Source of the DNA: Halieaceae bacterium
GTDB lineage: Bacteria > Pseudomonadota > Gammaproteobacteria > Pseudomonadales > Halieaceae
DNA length: 64,000 nt
Reading direction: 5' to 3'
Assembly (NCBI GenBank): GCA_902520195.1
Contig: CABYND010000005.1
Span: 1 to 64,000, forward strand
The notes under the pieces are model-generated. The model ran no database searches. It saw only the letters and a list, made by a program, of their open reading frames with translations, and had not been told where the DNA came from. A program made the position numbers and the translations under genes. Positions 60,849-64,000 of this stretch are shown here, one piece after another (position 1 is the first letter of the stretch; every line of letters starts with the position of its first letter).

Positions 60849-62276
60849 GTGGATAAGTTGCTGAAGTTTTATATCAACGGAGAGTGGGTGGACCCGCTTT
60901 CGACTGACAAGATGCCGGTTCTTAATCCGGCCTCGGCAAAGCAGGTGGGTGAGGTGGCGTTGGGCAATGATGCCGACGTTGACCGAGCGGTAGCCGCCGC
61001 TCAAGCCGCCTTTGAGCTCTACAGTCAAACCAGCAAAGCAGACAGATTGGCTTTGCTCGGTCGGATCCGGGAGGTGACAGAGCGACGTTTTGAAGAACTA
61101 GCCCAAGCGATGCGGCTCGAGATGGGCGCGCCTATCACGATGGCGCGGGACGCTCAGGCCGACGCGGCGATCGGGCATCTCGATGGTTTTGTTGCCGCGC
61201 TGGAAAAACTGGAGGAGCAGGAGCGCTTTGCTAACGGGGAGGTGCTCCTGCGTGAGCCGATCGGGGTATGTGGATTGATTACCCCCTGGAATTGGCCAAT
61301 GAATCAGGTGGTGCTCAAGGTGATACCTGTCATCGCAACCGGATGTGCTTGTGTCCTGAAGCCCAGTGAACATACCCCTATATCCGCCATGCTGTATGCA
61401 GAGATACTGCACGAGGCTGGCGTGCCCGCGGGCGTCTTCAATTTGGTGAACGGTGTCGGTCCAGTGGTGGGTTCGGCGCTGTCACGCCACCCCGATATAC
61501 AAATGATGTCGTTTACCGGATCCACACGGGCAGGCACAGCAGTCACTCATGACGCGGCAGATTCGGTAAAGCGTGTCACTCTGGAGTTGGGCGGCAAGTC
61601 GCCCAATCTGGTTTTTGCTGACTGTGATTTGGAGGAGCGGGTTACGCAATCCGTAGCCGAGTGCATGTTCAACACCGGGCAGTCTTGTGATGCGCCGACG
61701 CGACTGTTGGTTGAGCGGTCCTGTTATGACGAGGTCGTGGAGATTGCTCGACGCGCGGCGGGAGCCACTGCTGTTGGAAATCCCGAAGAGGAGGGCGATC
61801 ACATCGGACCCTTGTTTGATCAAATTCAGTTTGATCGAGTGCAAAACATGATTCAGGTCGGTATCGATGAGGGTGCTACATTACTCCTCGGAGGGCTCGG
61901 TCGCCCTGAGGGTTTTGATGCCGGTTGGTATGTGCGGCCCACGGTATTCTCTGATGTGAACAACACCATGCGGATTGCGCGAGAGGAAATCTTTGGGCCG
62001 GTGTTGGCGATCATTCCGTTTGATGACGAGGAAGCGGCGGTCGAAATAGCGAACGACACGCCCTATGGCCTTGCCGCGTATGTTCAGACCGGTAGCCCTG
62101 AGCGCGCAGCGAGATTGTCACGATCGCTGCGAGCGGGTGCGGTGCACATCAATGGCGGCGCCTACGAATATGGCTCCCCGTTTGGCGGCTACAAAGCCTC
62201 AGGTAACGGTCGGGAAGGCGGGGAAATGGGTCTCGAAGACTTCCTCGAGACCAAAATGGTGCACGGATTGGCGTAA
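60849..62276 (+). CDS. Aldehyde dehydrogenase
   Basis: NAD(P)-dependent aldehyde dehydrogenase, 475 residues. Catalytic cysteine in FNTGQSCDAPTRL, glutamate in LELGGKSPN, and the closing FGGYKASGNGREGG are intact. GTG start. It is convergent with the DmdA-like gene, 14 bases apart. Substrate unknown. Confidence 0.92.
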   Translation: MDKLLKFYINGEWVDPLSTDKMPVLNPASAKQVGEVALGNDADVDRAVAAAQAAFELYSQTSKADRLALLGRIREVTERRFEELAQAMRLEMGAPITMARDAQADAAIGHLDGFVAALEKLEEQERFANGEVLLREPIGVCGLITPWNWPMNQVVLKVIPVIATGCACVLKPSEHTPISAMLYAEILHEAGVPAGVFNLVNGVGPVVGSALSRHPDIQMMSFTGSTRAGTAVTHDAADSVKRVTLELGGKSPNLVFADCDLEERVTQSVAECMFNTGQSCDAPTRLLVERSCYDEVVEIARRAAGATAVGNPEEEGDHIGPLFDQIQFDRVQNMIQVGIDEGATLLLGGLGRPEGFDAGWYVRPTVFSDVNNTMRIAREEIFGPVLAIIPFDDEEAAVEIANDTPYGLAAYVQTGSPERAARLSRSLRAGAVHINGGAYEYGSPFGGYKASGNGREGGEMGLEDFLETKMVHGLA

Positions 62277-62290
62277 GCCCCGCGGCGAGT

Positions 62291-63412
62291 TTAATCCTCG
62301 TCGGTTTGCCAATCCTGATTTGCGATGCGTCCTGTCACGGTGCCGTCAGGCAGCGTAATCGTGAGTTCTGTGCCCACCTCAGCGTGATCGCTGGGAACGT
62401 AGCCCATGCCGACGCTGCATTCGAGCCGTGGCGAATAGGTGATGCTGGTCACGCAGCCGGTGAGGTCCGTTTTGGCTAAGGTAATCGGGTAGGTTTCCCG
62501 AGGATTGCGAACCGCATCGCCCTGTACCACTAGCCTGACTAGTTTTTGCGAGCAGCCCGCTTCTGCAATGCTTTCCAGCGCTTCCCGGCCTAAATAGTCG
62601 GCAACTTTACCTATCTTGAAGAAACGGTCCAGCCCGGACTCAATAGGGTTGTTGTCGAGCGTCATGTCGTTGCCGTGGGAGAGTAGGCCAGTCTCGATCC
62701 GATCGATCAAATTGGGGCAGCCTGGACGCAGAGACAGGTCGGCGCCGGCTTCGGTCACGATGTCCCACAAGCGTTCGCCTTCGGATGAATCGCTCAGGTA
62801 GAGCTCAAAGCCCCCCTGACCACTCCAGCCCGTGCGAGCAATAACCAGTGGTATTCCGGCAATCTGGGTTTCAATGAAGCGGAAGAACCGGATATCCCCG
62901 ACGGGCTCGTCGATCAGTCGGCTCAGCAGGGTCTCAGATTTAGGGCCCTGAATTGAGAGGGGGAAGACATCTGGGTCGCTGACTTCGACATCGAAGCCTG
63001 CCCCAGCAGCCAATCCTTTGACCCACAGCAATACGTCGGAGTCCGAGATCGACAGCCAGAATCGGTCGGGTGCCAGACACAAGATGATGGGGTCGTTGAC
63101 GATGCCGGCCTTTTCGTCGATCAGTGGCACATACATGCACTGCCCGGGCACAATCTTGGACAGATCTCTGGGGGTCAGATACTCAGCGAGCTTGAGTGCC
63201 TCAGGCCCTTTGATTTCGACCTGCACTTGACACGCGACGTCCCAGATCTGCACATGTTCTCTGAGGTGCCAATAATCCTCTTCAAGCGATGCATACACCG
63301 AGGGCAGCACCACATGGTTATAGACTGATGCTCCCGTAGCGCCCTTGTGGGAGCGCGTTTCGAATGGCGATTTACGAAGTCGTCGTGACAAAAAAAGAGC
63401 AGGTGCTGTCAT
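62291..63412 (-). CDS. dmdA: DmdA-like dimethylsulfoniopropionate demethylase (GcvT family)
   Basis: Tetrahydrofolate-dependent methyltransferase fold, 373 residues. SLEEDYWHLREHVQIWDVAC, KGPEALKLAEYLTPRDLSK, NDPIILCLAPDRFWLSISDS and GCPNLIDRIETGLLSHGNDM closely follow DmdA as I remember it, more than glycine-cleavage GcvT. I chose ATG 63412 after GAGAG. DMSP demethylation to methylmercaptopropionate is the proposed role. Other GcvT-like demethylases (for example of glycine betaine derivatives) are the alternative. Confidence 0.75.
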   Translation of the reverse strand: MTAPALFLSRRLRKSPFETRSHKGATGASVYNHVVLPSVYASLEEDYWHLREHVQIWDVACQVQVEIKGPEALKLAEYLTPRDLSKIVPGQCMYVPLIDEKAGIVNDPIILCLAPDRFWLSISDSDVLLWVKGLAAGAGFDVEVSDPDVFPLSIQGPKSETLLSRLIDEPVGDIRFFRFIETQIAGIPLVIARTGWSGQGGFELYLSDSSEGERLWDIVTEAGADLSLRPGCPNLIDRIETGLLSHGNDMTLDNNPIESGLDRFFKIGKVADYLGREALESIAEAGCSQKLVRLVVQGDAVRNPRETYPITLAKTDLTGCVTSITYSPRLECSVGMGYVPSDHAEVGTELTITLPDGTVTGRIANQDWQTDED

Positions 63413-63574
63413 GGATAACACTCTCGTGGCTGGTGGCGAAACTTCTGGGGCTTCCCAGATTCAGCCTTCATGGATGATGACATGCCGTGGCAGCGGTCTT
63501 GTGATTGAGCGCCCGAGAGGGCGTGGTATCTTTGCTCCAAGAGGCGCGGATTTTGGCGAAAATATAAGCAAAGC

Positions 63575-63611
63575 GCGCCGTCGATGCATTATTTTTTTCA
63601 TCGAATGGCGC
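63575..63611. repeat. Inverted repeat in the dmdA/alcohol dehydrogenase divergent region
   Basis: GCGCC and TCGATG on the left pair with CATCGA and GGCGC on the right around an AT-rich centre. It lies midway between two divergent starts, so an operator is plausible. Confidence 0.5.
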
Positions 63612-63676
63612 AGTTTTCTTAACCTCTGTCCGTGGTGTGAAATAGAGGTGAACTCGCGCTGAGGTATAAGTAGCAA

Positions 63677-64000
63677 ATGATTGATAATAAACATGAAAAT
63701 CTACTCGCAAATTATGATTGGTCGTTTCCCGTGCCGATTGCTTACGGGCCCGGTCGCCTTCGTGAAATGGGGGAGCACGCGACAAACTTTGAGCTGACAA
63801 AGCCACTGATCGTTACCGATCAAGGCTCGGCAGGGCTGCCTTTCATCGACACGCTGCAGCAGGCCCTGCTCAGCGCTGGTATCGGCAGTGAAGTTTTCGC
63901 CGAGGTTGCACCTAACCCGAGAGACTCTGACATTGTGCTGGCCCGAAATGCCTATCTGGAGGGAGGGCACGACAGCGTGATCGCCATTGGCGGCGGGAGC
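63677..64000 (+). CDS. Iron-containing alcohol dehydrogenase (5' part, cut by window edge)
   Basis: 108 codons to the right edge, open throughout and absent from the ORF track. FPVPIAYGPGRLREMGEHA is the family N-terminus, and VIAIGGGS is the NAD-binding GGGS motif. Oxidoreductase acting on a primary alcohol or aldehyde. The iron ligands lie beyond the window. Confidence 0.85.
   Translation, partial: MIDNKHENLLANYDWSFPVPIAYGPGRLREMGEHATNFELTKPLIVTDQGSAGLPFIDTLQQALLSAGIGSEVFAEVAPNPRDSDIVLARNAYLEGGHDSVIAIGGGS

Noticed and set aside
60849-64000. DddB/DddC assignment for the alcohol and aldehyde dehydrogenases
   Set aside because: Both are generic families; no dddD or dddT is visible and the alcohol dehydrogenase is cut by the edge.

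Overview
The window looks like chromosome of a marine gammaproteobacterium, plausibly Halieaceae (OM60/NOR5) or a relative. The hints are two TonB-dependent receptors, a membrane urate hydroxylase (PuuD), a DmdA-like DMSP demethylase, a DUF3604 protein and a KorAB/GltD-like ferredoxin module. This placement is inference from gene content, not a database result.

Layout. (1) 1-7 kb: minus-strand 2-oxoacid:ferredoxin oxidoreductase genes (korB cut by the window edge, korA, and an Fe-S/flavin GltD-like partner), then a secreted DUF3604 protein, then tRNA-Cys. (2) 7-22 kb: an accessory region. It starts with tiny ORFs beside the tRNA and continues as mostly single genes (two SDRs, two NTF2-like proteins, a methyltransferase, an Na+/solute symporter, two GFA proteins, a YbjQ protein and unknowns). 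Many intervals hold an intergenic repeat made of one or both of two modules, here called A and B, always in the same orientation. A 2-oxoglutarate oxygenase, an AzgA-type permease and apt lie inside it. (3) 22-30 kb: nei, then the plus-strand puuE-ureDABCEFG operon. (4) 30-45 kb: a long minus-strand run that encodes purine catabolism: an NCS2 permease, 8-oxoguanine deaminase, a second NCS2 permease, xdhABC, a remnant of allB, allantoicase, uraD, uraH, allA, guaD, puuD and a phosphoribosyltransferase. (5) 45-55 kb: an import and nucleoside module: a TonB receptor divergent from a NUP-family lipoprotein and a secreted adenosine deaminase, then a second phosphoribosyltransferase and a second TonB receptor. 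(6) 55-64 kb: an apparent structured ncRNA, then more GC-rich, ordinary genes (MFS, Nudix, sterol-desaturase family, MOSC, aldehyde dehydrogenase, DmdA-like protein, and an iron alcohol dehydrogenase cut by the right edge).

How it works together. The genes give an unbroken route from adenosine or guanosine through xanthine, urate, 5-hydroxyisourate, OHCU, allantoin, allantoate and ureidoglycolate to glyoxylate plus urea, and from urea to ammonia. Both TonB receptors and the NUP/adenosine deaminase pair are preceded by sigma-54 type -24/-12 promoters with NtrC-like sites 100-180 bp away. I read the locus as a nitrogen-controlled purine utilisation system that reaches from the outer membrane to ammonia.

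The two most unusual items are this sigma-54/NtrC-wired TonB purine locus and the A/B repeat array, which looks like a gene-cassette array without canonical attC sites. The third is the ncRNA at 55.2 kb, which has a promoter, a closing helix, three hairpins and a terminator.
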